Part shown: one piece after another, positions 45,477 through 52,504 of the stretch
How positions within the stretch are numbered: the stretch's first letter is position 1
Layout of the letters: the number at the start of each line of letters is the position of its first letter
NCBI RefSeq assembly: GCF_029633825.1
Contig: NZ_CP090640.1
Span: forward strand, 3,752,247 to 3,816,246
DNA from: Burkholderia contaminans
Lineage (GTDB): Bacteria > Pseudomonadota > Gammaproteobacteria > Burkholderiales > Burkholderiaceae
DNA: 64,000 bases
Reading direction: 5' to 3'
Translations under genes and position numbers: made by a program
The notes under the pieces: generated by a model
Database searches by the model: none
The model's input: only the letters and a program-made list of their open reading frames with translations
Told to the model about the DNA's origin: nothing

Positions 45477-46337
45477 ATGTCGACACCTTCCGTCATTCCT
45501 GCGACGCCCACGGCCGTCGCGCCCATCGGCATCTTCGATTCGGGGCTGGGCGGACTGTCGGTGCTGCGCGCCGTGCGCGCGCAGTTGCCCGACGAATCGT
45601 TCATCTACGTCGCCGATTCGCACCATGCGCCGTACGGCCCGCGCGATGAGGCGTTCATTACGGAACGCACGCTGGCAATTGGCGAGTGGCTGGCCCGCGA
45701 AGGGGCGAAAGCGCTCGTCATCGCCTGCAACACCGCGACCGCGCGCGCGATCGCCACGGTCCGCGAGCACCTGTCGATACCGCTCGTCGGCGTCGAGCCG
45801 GGCATCAAGCCGGCCGCCGCCCTGTCCGCGAGCGGCGTCGCCGGCGTCCTCGCCACGCAGTCGACGCTGAACAGCCCGCGCTTCCAGGCGCTGCTCGACC
45901 GCTACGGCGCCGGCCGCCGCTTCATCTGCCAGCCCGGCCACGGGCTCGTCGAAGCCATCGAGCGCGGTGATACGAATTCGCCCGCGTTGCGCGCGTTGCT
46001 CGACAGCTACCTGCAACCGATGCTCGACGACGGCGCCGATACGCTGGTCCTCGGCTGCACGCATTACCCGTTCTTCGCGGAAACGATTCGTGACCTTGTG
46101 GGCGACCGCATGACGCTCGTCGACACCAGCGACGCGATCGCGCGCCAGCTCGTGCGGGTGCTCGACGAACGCAACCTGCGCGCACCGGCCGGCACGCGCG
46201 CGGCACCGCCCCGCTTCTGCTCGACCAGCGACGGCCGCCAGCTGCAGGTACTCGCGTCGACGCTGCTCGGCCTCGCCGCACCGGTCGAATCCGTCACCAT
46301 TTCCTCGCCCAACGCGCGCGCCTGCGCGACCGCCTGA
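45477..46337 (+). CDS. murI: Glutamate racemase
   Basis: Cofactor-independent racemase (286 aa) producing D-glutamate for peptidoglycan. Catalytic cysteines are Cys84 (CNTATAR) and Cys194 (LGCTHYPFF). The first strand GIFDSGLGGLSVLRAV carries Asp21/Ser22. Length is normal. It lies 39 bp after bfr and could share its transcript. Confidence 0.95.
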   Translation: MSTPSVIPATPTAVAPIGIFDSGLGGLSVLRAVRAQLPDESFIYVADSHHAPYGPRDEAFITERTLAIGEWLAREGAKALVIACNTATARAIATVREHLSIPLVGVEPGIKPAAALSASGVAGVLATQSTLNSPRFQALLDRYGAGRRFICQPGHGLVEAIERGDTNSPALRALLDSYLQPMLDDGADTLVLGCTHYPFFAETIRDLVGDRMTLVDTSDAIARQLVRVLDERNLRAPAGTRAAPPRFCSTSDGRQLQVLASTLLGLAAPVESVTISSPNARACATA

Positions 46338-46426
46338 CACCGGCCGGCACGCCCTGTTCCGCGTGCCGCCGCACCTCCCCCGCCGTTTCAAGGGTCCGAT
46401 GACCTTAAAAAAAGCCCGACCCAGGC

Positions 46427-46462
46427 TTGTCAACTCCCGCAAATTTAATGATAATAATTCGC
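46427..46462 (+). promoter_or_regulatory. bfd promoter overlapped by a Fur box
   Basis: TTGTCA (46427-46432), exact 17-bp spacer, GATAAT (46450-46455). About 46444-46462 reads TTTAATGATAATAATTCGC, which agrees with the 19-bp Fur consensus at 14 of 19 positions by my hand alignment and covers the -10 element. Fur with iron should repress bfd and probably the tonB genes behind it. Confidence 0.8.
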
Positions 46463-46488
46463 ATTAACGTTAGCTATCGCAACTCACC

Positions 46489-46725
46489 ATGATCGTCTGC
46501 GTGTGCAAGTCTGTTTCCGATCGCAAGATTCGCGCGTCCCTCGCAGAGGGCGTGAACTCTTTCGATGAACTCCAGTTCGAGCTTGGCGTGGCCACGTGCT
46601 GCGGCAAGTGCGAGGAGTCCGTACGCGACCTCATGGCCGAACAGGGCGTCTGCGCGAGCCGGTGCGGTGTCGAGCATCATGCTCACCCGATCCCGGTCAC
46701 GTTCTACGAACGCAAGGCCGCCTGA
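46489..46725 (+). CDS. bfd: Bacterioferritin-associated ferredoxin
   Basis: [2Fe-2S] protein (78 aa) that reduces the iron core of bacterioferritin to mobilise iron. Cluster ligands Cys4, Cys6, Cys38 and Cys41 are in the usual MIVCVCKSVSD and CCGKCEESVRD motifs. The 20-residue C-terminal extension CGVEHHAHPIPVTFYER is longer than in E. coli. Preceded by a Fur-covered promoter; expected to be made when iron is low. Confidence 0.95.
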   Translation: MIVCVCKSVSDRKIRASLAEGVNSFDELQFELGVATCCGKCEESVRDLMAEQGVCASRCGVEHHAHPIPVTFYERKAA

Positions 46726-46829
46726 CCGGCGCCGAGTGTGCGCATGCGGCCCCGGCCGCATTTTTTGTTTTGACCGTCAGCAAGCCACCGTCTGCGCGAG
46801 CCAGCGGCTTACCTGCCAAGGAGCCTGTC

Positions 46830-46892
46830 ATGGAATTGCTGATCGGATTTGTGACCACCGTTTGCATCTCGCTGCTGATCTTCCGCAAGTGA
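46830..46892 (+). CDS. 20-residue single-helix peptide between bfd and tonB
   Basis: ATG at 46830, preceded by AAGGAG at an ideal distance of 8 nt, opens a 20-codon frame ending in TGA. The product (MELLIGFVTTVCISLLIFRK) is one hydrophobic helix with a basic end, a complete transmembrane peptide. It lies in the Fur-controlled interval between bfd and tonB. No known family; a regulatory or stabilising peptide of the Ton complex is possible but unproven. Confidence 0.5.
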   Translation: MELLIGFVTTVCISLLIFRK

Positions 46893-46943
46893 TGCCGATT
46901 CACCCGCCGCGCCCCGGGTGCGACATCGTTCTTTCAAGCTAAC

Positions 46944-47675
46944 ATGCAGGCTTCGCATCTCGCTCCTGCCGGCGCCGTGCCGGCTGCATCACGTATGAAT
47001 CCCCGAGTGATCGTCGTCGCGGTCGGTGTGCTTGCCGCACATGCGATCATGCTGACGGCCGCCTGGCTCCATCGCAACGCGCCGCCGCCGCCGAAGGAGA
47101 TCGAGGTTCAGTCGATCACCGCGCAGCTCATTGCGCCTGCACCTCCCGCCCAGCCGGTCGCGGTCCAGTCGGCCGCGCAGCAGCCTGCACCGCCCAAGCC
47201 CACGCCGCGCGTGAAGCCGAAGGTCGAGCCGAAGCCGGTGCAGAAAGCGGTCCCGGCGCCTCAGCCCGTCTCGCAGGCACCGTCGCCGACGCCCGCGCCG
47301 GCAGCGGCCGATCCAACACCGGCTCCCGCCGCGCCGGCGCCAGCTGCACCGGCTGCGGCACCCGGCCCGGCGCGCGAGACGATGCAGGTCAGCGCGCCGA
47401 AGAACGTGTCGGCGCTCAGCTGCAATTTCGTCAAGCCGACTTATCCGTCGATGTCGAGCCGTCGCGGCGAAACGGGCACGGCCTATGTTCACTTCATCAT
47501 CGGCGTGACCGGCAAGATCGAAAGCGTCCAGTTGCAGAAGAGCAGCGGCTACCCGCGTCTCGACGAAGCCGCGCTCGAGGCGACGCGCGCCAGCACCTGT
47601 CCGCCGTATATCGAGAACGGCCAGGCGATCCGTGCCGCCCATACGCTGCCCTTCAACTTCACGCTTGACGATTAA
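46944..47675 (+). CDS. tonB: TonB energy transducer
   Basis: Inner-membrane anchored periplasmic protein (243 aa) that carries the proton-motive force to TonB-dependent outer-membrane receptors. N-terminal helix RVIVVAVGVLAAHAIMLTAAWL (about residues 20-42), a Pro/Ala/Lys-rich periplasmic spacer (PKPTPRVKPKVEPKPVQK and others), and a C-terminal TonB domain with VKPTYPSMSSRRGETGTAYVHF and GYPRLDEAALEATR. Followed by exbB and exbD. Together with hemP and the Fur boxes it should serve iron/heme uptake. A start at codon 18 is also possible. Confidence 0.94.
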   Translation: MQASHLAPAGAVPAASRMNPRVIVVAVGVLAAHAIMLTAAWLHRNAPPPPKEIEVQSITAQLIAPAPPAQPVAVQSAAQQPAPPKPTPRVKPKVEPKPVQKAVPAPQPVSQAPSPTPAPAAADPTPAPAAPAPAAPAAAPGPARETMQVSAPKNVSALSCNFVKPTYPSMSSRRGETGTAYVHFIIGVTGKIESVQLQKSSGYPRLDEAALEATRASTCPPYIENGQAIRAAHTLPFNFTLDD

Positions 47676-47711
47676 CCCGTCATATTCGGTAGATTCAAAG
47701 GAAACAAGAAA

Positions 47712-48443
47712 ATGCAAAGCTACGGTATCGCGCACGTCTGGGCGCAAGGTGATTTCGTCACGCGCGCCATCGCGATCACGCTGCTCGTGATGTCGGTCCT
47801 GTCGTGGATCGTGATCGTCATCAAGGGCTGGAACGTGATCCGCCTGAACCGCCTGACGAAGAACGCAGAACAGGCCTTCTGGCATTCGGACAACTTCGAC
47901 GACGGCATCAAGAAGCTCGGCCTCGCCGCATCGACGCCGAACGACAACCCGTTCCTCGCGCTCGCGCTGTCGGGCAAGGAAGCGGCCGATCACCACCACC
48001 AGACGCAACCGCACCTGCACGACCGCATGGACGTGTCGGACTGGGTCACGCGCTGCCTGAAGGACACGATGGACGAAGGCATCTCGCGCATGCAGAGCGG
48101 TCTCGCGATCCTCGCGTCGGTTGGCAGCACGGCACCGTTCGTCGGCCTGTTCGGCACGGTCTGGGGCATCTACCACGCACTGCTCGCGATCGGCGCATCC
48201 GGCCAGACGTCGATCGACCAGGTCGCGGGCCCGGTCGGCGAATCGCTGATCATGACCGCCTTCGGCCTGTTCGTCGCGATTCCGGCCGTGCTCGGCTACA
48301 ACGCACTCACCCGCGCGAACAAGGGTGTCGTCAGCAAGCTGCGCCGCTTCGCGCACGGTCTGCATGCGTACTTCGTGACGGGCGCGAGCCTTGCCTCGTC
48401 GTCGACGCGCGACGGCCTGCGTCTCGCGACGCGCGCCAGCTGA
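47712..48443 (+). CDS. exbB: ExbB proton-channel subunit
   Basis: MotA/TolQ/ExbB-family protein (243 aa) with an N-terminal helix (ITLLVMSVLSWIVIVIKGW), a large cytosolic loop, and two C-terminal helices (ILASVGSTAPFVGLFGTVWGIYHALL and EALIMTAFGLFVAIPAVLGYN region). The G-S-T-A-P-x-x-G-L-x-G-T-V motif is diagnostic. AAGGAA precedes the ATG. Couples the proton gradient to TonB. Confidence 0.95.
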   Translation: MQSYGIAHVWAQGDFVTRAIAITLLVMSVLSWIVIVIKGWNVIRLNRLTKNAEQAFWHSDNFDDGIKKLGLAASTPNDNPFLALALSGKEAADHHHQTQPHLHDRMDVSDWVTRCLKDTMDEGISRMQSGLAILASVGSTAPFVGLFGTVWGIYHALLAIGASGQTSIDQVAGPVGESLIMTAFGLFVAIPAVLGYNALTRANKGVVSKLRRFAHGLHAYFVTGASLASSSTRDGLRLATRAS

Positions 48444-48456
48444 GGCGGGGTGAACC

Positions 48457-48885
48457 ATGGCAATGAACACCGGCTTCAGCGACGATGACGACGATGCAGT
48501 GATGAGCGAGATCAACATGACGCCACTCGTCGACGTCATGCTCGTACTCCTGATCATTTTCCTCGTGACGATTCCGGCGATGCAGCATGCGGTGAAGATC
48601 GACCTGCCGCACGCCAGCAGCCAGCCCGTCGACGAAAAGCCGCAGACGGTCGACGTCGCGATCCAGGGTGACGGCACGATCCTGTGGGACGACCACACGG
48701 TCACGCGCGCACAATTGCAGGAACGCATCGCGGAAGCGGCAAAACGCACGCCGCAACCGGAGTTGCACCTGCGTGCCGACCGCAAGGTCGCGTACGAACA
48801 CGTCGCGGAAGTGATGTCGGATGCGCAGGCAGGCGGCCTGACGAAGCTCGGCTTCGTCACGGAGCCGGGCGCGAAAGCGAAGTAA
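48457..48885 (+). CDS. exbD: ExbD biopolymer transport protein
   Basis: 142-aa protein with one N-terminal helix, EINMTPLVDVMLVLLIIFLVTIPAM, carrying the essential Asp of the TolR/ExbD family (PLVDVML), and a periplasmic domain ending FVTEPGAKAK. Last gene of the tonB-exbB-exbD run; a terminator follows at 48977. Confidence 0.95.
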   Translation: MAMNTGFSDDDDDAVMSEINMTPLVDVMLVLLIIFLVTIPAMQHAVKIDLPHASSQPVDEKPQTVDVAIQGDGTILWDDHTVTRAQLQERIAEAAKRTPQPELHLRADRKVAYEHVAEVMSDAQAGGLTKLGFVTEPGAKAK

Positions 48886-48926
48886 CGCGCGCACGTCTTG
48901 CGGTAACGCATCGCCACCAGTGCCTG

Positions 48927-48968
48927 GCCGGCCGCACCTAGCCGGCCGCACCTAGCCGGCCGCACCCA
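48927..48968 (+). repeat. 14-bp tandem repeat, three copies
   Basis: GCCGGCCGCACCTA at 48927-48940 and 48941-48954, then GCCGGCCGCACCCA at 48955-48968 (one change). It sits between the exbD stop and its terminator. Short perfect copies like this often vary in number between strains. Confidence 0.85.
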
Positions 48969-48976
48969 AAGTAAAA

Positions 48977-49006
48977 GGCCTTCATCGCCAGATGAAGGCC
49001 TTTTTT
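48977..49006 (+). terminator. Rho-independent terminator of tonB-exbB-exbD
   Basis: GGCCTTCATC / GATGAAGGCC with loop GCCA, followed by TTTTTT; the A-run on the other side makes it usable in both directions. Confidence 0.9.
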
Positions 49007-49289
49007 CATGCGCACGCGGGCGCCTTCGGGCGGCGGGCTCTTTGGCGGTATCGGTTGCGCCTCGAGCAACGCAAATGCGACTCTGCCGTGGTCTGCACGG
49101 ACTGCGCGTTCTGCCCTATCTGGCTCACAATATATGCGGCCACCTGATTTCGCTCAGAACTTCCTTCACGAAATGGGATTTCAATATAGGCCTGCGCGCA
49201 CGCGCATTCAAGGTTCCGGCGATTGAAACTTGCGATTGCAGGCGACGCTTCAATGACAAAACAAATTTGCGTCGCCGTGCGCGTCGTGT

Positions 49290-50264
49290 TCAGGTCGCCG
49301 AAACATCGGCCGCCGCTTCCTTCTTCGCGCGTTCCGGGCACCCCGGATCCTTGTAGGCACCGTGATCGAGCTTCTCGACCAGGTAGTCGACGAACGCACG
49401 CACCGCGGGCGGCATCCCCTGCCGCGACACGAACACCGCATACAGTTGCGGCACCGGCAACGTCCAGCCCGGCATCACCGGCGACAGTTGCCCCGCGCGC
49501 AGCGCGTTGCCGTACATCATCTCCGGCAGTGCCGCGATGCCGAGGCCATCGAGCACGGCTTCACGGATCGTCATCAGGTCGGCCGTCACGAGCCGCGGGT
49601 CGTGTTCGTGTATGTGACGCGTTCCGTCCGGCGCGATCAGGTTGAACACGTGCCGCCCATCGACGCTCGGCGTATCGAGCGTCTCGAAGCCGCTCAGGTC
49701 GTCCGGTACCAGCGGCGGCGCATTCTGGCTCAGCAGGCTCGGCGCGCCGACCAGCATCTGCTCGGTGCGCCACAGCGGCCGCACGACGATGTTCGCGTTC
49801 TGCGGCGGCTCCGAGCGCACGCGCAGCGCGACGTCGATCGAATCCTCGAAGAGGTCGATCACGCGATTCGTCACGCGCACGTGCACCTTCACCTCGGGAT
49901 AGCGACGCAGGAATTCGGGCAGGATGCGCGACAGCATCGTCTGCGACAGCGTCACGGGCACGCTGACGCGCACCGAGCCGCGTGGCGATGAGCGCAACTG
50001 CTGCACCGCATTCATCGCCGCCTGCGCTTCCGCCAGCATCGCCTGGCAATGCTGGTAGAACAGCTCCCCCGCCTCGGTCAGCGCGAGCTTGCGTGTGGAG
50101 CGCTGCAGCAGGCGCACGCCGAGCGCCGCCTCGAGTTCGGTCAGGCGCCGCGACAGGCGCGATTTCGAGATGCCCAGCACGCGCTCCGCGGCCGAGAAAC
50201 CGCCATGTTCGACGACCTGCGAAAAGTACATGAGGTCGTTCAGGTTATGTGCATCGATATTCAT
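49290..50264 (-). CDS. LysR-type transcriptional regulator next to pirin
   Basis: LTTR (324 aa). N-terminal HTH: DLMYFSQVVEHGGFSAAERVLGISKSRLSRRLTELEAALG (residues about 10-50), dimer helix after it, and a PBP2-type sensor domain beginning SVRVSVPVTLSQTMLSRILPEFL. The G-I-S-K-S-R-L-S-R-R helix is typical for a subgroup found divergent to pirin or quinone-stress genes. The pirin gene begins 123 bp away in the other direction with a 31-bp dyad between them, so it is likely the target. Confidence 0.92.
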   Translation of the reverse strand: MNIDAHNLNDLMYFSQVVEHGGFSAAERVLGISKSRLSRRLTELEAALGVRLLQRSTRKLALTEAGELFYQHCQAMLAEAQAAMNAVQQLRSSPRGSVRVSVPVTLSQTMLSRILPEFLRRYPEVKVHVRVTNRVIDLFEDSIDVALRVRSEPPQNANIVVRPLWRTEQMLVGAPSLLSQNAPPLVPDDLSGFETLDTPSVDGRHVFNLIAPDGTRHIHEHDPRLVTADLMTIREAVLDGLGIAALPEMMYGNALRAGQLSPVMPGWTLPVPQLYAVFVSRQGMPPAVRAFVDYLVEKLDHGAYKDPGCPERAKKEAAADVSAT

Positions 50265-50332
50265 CTCATCGTTCCATTTTCAGAACAATCCATTGCGAAC
50301 CGTCGCGAATCGAACGGTAAAACGCCCAATAT

Positions 50333-50363
50333 AATAGCGCTATGTTTCAAAAATAACGCTATT
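50333..50363. promoter_or_regulatory. Candidate LysR operator between the LysR and pirin genes
   Basis: AATAGCG (50333-50339) and CGCTATT (50357-50363) form inverted arms separated by 17 bp, just upstream of the pirin start at 50387. This is a plausible LysR binding region covering both promoters. Confidence 0.5.
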
Positions 50364-50386
50364 CCGATCATTTCGAGGGTATCCGC

Positions 50387-51259
50387 ATGACGACCGCTCG
50401 CTCGCTTGACCGCACCTACCCCGCGCTTCGCACGACCGAAGGCGGCGGCTTCGTGGTTCATCGTCCGTTCCCGACCCGGCTGCTGATGGATTTCGATCCG
50501 TTCCTGCTGCTCGACGAAATGGGCCCCGTCGACTACGCGCCCGGCGAAGCCAAGGGCGCCCCCGACCATCCGCATCGCGGCTTCGAGACCGTGACCTACG
50601 CGCTCGACGGGCGCTTCCGCCATCGCGACTCGTCCGGCCATACCGGCACGCTCGGCCCGGGCGACGTGCAATGGATGACGGCGGGCGCCGGCGTCGTGCA
50701 CAGCGAGATGCCGGATCCGGAATTCGCGCAGGCGGGCGGTCGCTCCCACGGTTTCCAGCTGTGGGTCAACCTGCCGCGCCGCGACAAGCTGATCGCGCCG
50801 CGCTACCAGGAGATCCCCGCCGACCGCATCCCGACCGCCACCTCGCCTGACGGCCGCGCGCGGGTGCGCGTGATCGCAGGCGAAGCGTTCGGCGTCCGCG
50901 CCGCGATCGAGACACGTACACCGATCCTCTATCAGCATTTCACGCTGCAGCCGGGCGCCACGGTCACGCAAACCGTCCCGGCAGGCTATCGCGTGTTCGC
51001 CTATCCGATCGACGGAACGGGCCTCTACGGGCCCGCCAGGCAGGCGGTCGACGCACGGCACATGGTCGTGTACTGCGATGACGGCGACACGGTCACGTTC
51101 GCTGCCGGCGACATGTCGCTCGACCTGTTGCTGATCGGCGGCGTGCCGCTCAACGAGCCGATCGTCCGCTACGGCCCGTTCGTGATGAACACCGAGGAAG
51201 AGATCCGGCAGGCAGTCGTCGACTACCAAACGGGTCGCATGGGGCGCATCGAGGCATGA
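50387..51259 (+). CDS. Pirin family protein
   Basis: Bicupin protein (290 aa). N-terminal cupin: FLLLDEMGPVDYAPGEAKGAPDHPHRGFETVTYALDGRFRHRDS with metal-binding histidines in PDHPHRGFETV, then GDVQWMTAGAGVVHSEMP. C-terminal cupin of the pirin type follows. Some pirins have quercetin 2,3-dioxygenase activity, others modulate metabolism or stress responses. Regulated probably by the divergent LysR protein. Confidence 0.93.
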   Translation: MTTARSLDRTYPALRTTEGGGFVVHRPFPTRLLMDFDPFLLLDEMGPVDYAPGEAKGAPDHPHRGFETVTYALDGRFRHRDSSGHTGTLGPGDVQWMTAGAGVVHSEMPDPEFAQAGGRSHGFQLWVNLPRRDKLIAPRYQEIPADRIPTATSPDGRARVRVIAGEAFGVRAAIETRTPILYQHFTLQPGATVTQTVPAGYRVFAYPIDGTGLYGPARQAVDARHMVVYCDDGDTVTFAAGDMSLDLLLIGGVPLNEPIVRYGPFVMNTEEEIRQAVVDYQTGRMGRIEA

Positions 51260-51359
51260 CACACGGACGGGCGCGCACGTGCCGCGAAACCGCCCGTTTT
51301 GCGTCACAATGACTTTCTTGAACCACGTGGCCGCCCGCCACCAGAAGGAACCCGTCCCC

Positions 51360-51842
51360 TTGAACTTCGAACATCTGATCCAGATCAATTCCGACGATCC
51401 GGCCGTGCCGACCCTCACCCGCGACCAGCTCTGGGAAGGTCTCGTGTTGCGCGCTGAGCAGCCGCAACTGTTCGTGCTCGGTCTCGACAGCTGTGTCGTC
51501 CACGAACGGACGGACACGACGCTCGAACGTGAGCTGCACTACGGTCACGCGACCGTGCGCGACCACGTCACGTTCACGCCGAACCAGCAGGTTCGCTACG
51601 ACATCCTCGCCGCCGATGGCGAGATCGGCGGCTCGCTGACGATGACGATCGAGGAACGCGACGACCACGAGCTGTTCCTGCGTTTCGAATACCGCACGAC
51701 GCTGGTCGTCACTGACGACAGCGAAGACGCGCGGCAGACACACGGGATCGTCAAGGAAGCGTACCGCACGTCGGATATCGACACGGTCCGCCTGATTCGC
51801 GAGTACGCGCAGGGCCGCAAGGACCCCGATCCGCTGCACTGA
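51360..51842 (+). CDS. DUF1857 / SRPBCC-like protein (AtaL-like)
   Basis: 160-aa soluble protein starting (TTG) NFEHLIQINSDDPAVPTLTRDQLWEGLVLRAEQP, the pattern of DUF1857 in the SRPBCC ligand-binding superfamily. The middle shows strands DTTLERELHYGHATVRDHVTF and EIGGSLTMTIEERDDHELFLRFEYRT. TTG at 51360 has AGAAGGAA about 10 nt upstream and gives the family start; ATG at 51309 has no ribosome site. Function unknown. Confidence 0.78.
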   Translation: MNFEHLIQINSDDPAVPTLTRDQLWEGLVLRAEQPQLFVLGLDSCVVHERTDTTLERELHYGHATVRDHVTFTPNQQVRYDILAADGEIGGSLTMTIEERDDHELFLRFEYRTTLVVTDDSEDARQTHGIVKEAYRTSDIDTVRLIREYAQGRKDPDPLH

Positions 51843-51915
51843 ACCCGGTGGCGGCCTGCGGGGCCGCCCTTTGAATCAAGCTATCGGGTTCGCCATTTCG
51901 ATCGATAAAGAGTTT

Positions 51916-51945
51916 TTGTAAATGGGAATAGTTATCATTTAGAAT
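51916..51945 (+). promoter_or_regulatory. hemP promoter with Fur box in the spacer
   Basis: TTGTAA (51916-51921), 18-bp spacer, TAGAAT (51940-51945). Inside, about 51924-51942, GGGAATAGTTATCATTTAG matches the Fur consensus at 11 of 19 positions by hand, with an intact ATCATT half. Fur binding would cover the promoter. Confidence 0.72.
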
Positions 51946-51980
51946 TCATTCCATCGTATCGACAGTCACCGATCAACCGA

Positions 51981-52232
51981 ATGACCGACACCATGCGCCC
52001 GACCCCGACCACGCTGACCTTGCGCCGCACGACCGGCACCGCGGGCAGCAGCCGTCAGAAGACGGCAGCGGTCACCACGCCGGCGAAGCCTGCCGGCAAC
52101 CGCGAAGCAGGCACGCGGGTCGTCAGCAGCGATGCGCTGCTGCAAGGCCAAAGCCACGTCAGCATCGCGCATAACGGAGAGACCTATCAGTTGCGCGCCA
52201 CACGGCTCGGCAAACTGATCCTGACGAAGTAA
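51981..52232 (+). CDS. hemP: Hemin uptake protein HemP
   Basis: 83-aa protein. The HemP core is at the C-terminus: RVVSSDALLQGQSHVSIAHNGETYQLRATRLGKLILTK (S-x-x-L-x-x-G...H-x-G-x-x-Y-x-L-R-x-T-x-x-x-K-L-I-L-T-K). HemP is needed for heme utilisation in Burkholderia and others, reportedly as a regulator of heme receptor expression. It has a Fur-type promoter and a structured RNA region follows directly. Confidence 0.92.
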   Translation: MTDTMRPTPTTLTLRRTTGTAGSSRQKTAAVTTPAKPAGNREAGTRVVSSDALLQGQSHVSIAHNGETYQLRATRLGKLILTK

Positions 52233-52241
52233 CACAGAGTA

Positions 52242-52378
52242 TTGTGGGGACCACCTCCCTGAGAGGTGTTGGGCAGTAGCCAGCGTAACGGCTTGCACGC
52301 GAGATCTAGACCCCTTCGTGCAAACACACTCAAGCAGCCGTTGCAGCAAGCCAAGCCACTTTTTTGGTTCTCGCACAA
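52242..52378 (+). ncRNA. Structured RNA downstream of hemP (candidate iron-responsive sRNA)
   Basis: The 150-bp stretch between hemP and its terminator has extensive pairing on the plus strand: a closing stem TTGTGGGGACC (52242-52252) with GGTTCTCGCACAA (52366-52378, one bulge); a hairpin CACCTC/GAGGTG around 52253-52268; and a long arm GTAACGGCT with AGCCGTTGC enclosing TGCACG/CGTGCA (about 52285-52343). No own promoter is evident, so it may be cut from the Fur-controlled hemP mRNA. I recall that B. cenocepacia has a Fur-linked small RNA, BrrF (ncS63), that lowers fumA and other iron enzymes; this may be it, but I cannot verify that. It does not fit 6S RNA. Confidence 0.6.
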
Positions 52379-52390
52379 GGAAGAAAAAAA

Positions 52391-52420
52391 GCGACACGTC
52401 GAAGGACGTGTCGCTTTTTT
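52391..52420. terminator. Terminator of hemP/sRNA, bidirectional with ftrD
   Basis: GCGACACGTC / GACGTGTCGC with loop GAAG, flanked by AAAAAA on the left and TTTTTT on the right, so it can end both the plus-strand hemP transcript and the minus-strand ftr operon (ftrD stop at 52505). Confidence 0.92.
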
Positions 52421-52504
52421 GTTTGGGCGACCCATGCGCGAAGCATGCCGCCCAGGTTCGCTACCGCGTCGATGCGTGACCGCCGAAGCGGCACGCGATC
52501 CGCT

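Larger units (their letters stand above)
48886..49289. other. Gap between exbD and the convergent LysR gene
   Basis: About 400 bp. It holds a 14-bp tandem repeat (48927-48968), the exbD terminator (48977-49006) and then about 280 bp with no gene I can support. A dyad GGCGACGC/GCGTCGCC (49239-49246 and 49267-49274) lies just after the LysR stop codon but has no U-run, so I do not call it a terminator. Confidence 0.5.

Noticed and set aside
46404..46425. Minus-strand terminator-like element (AAGCC/GGCTT followed by T-run) between murI and bfd
   Set aside because: Stem of only five pairs and no minus-strand gene upstream of it; probably chance, although an antisense RNA cannot be excluded.
49239..49274. 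Dyad GGCGACGC/GCGTCGCC after the LysR gene as a terminator
   Set aside because: The loop is 20 nt and no U-run follows on the minus strand.
52233..52420. 6S RNA (ssrS) as identity of the RNA behind hemP
   Set aside because: The region is only about 140 nt between its closing arms, has two branches, not one long bulged hairpin, and lacks the zapA/ygfA neighbourhood usual for ssrS.
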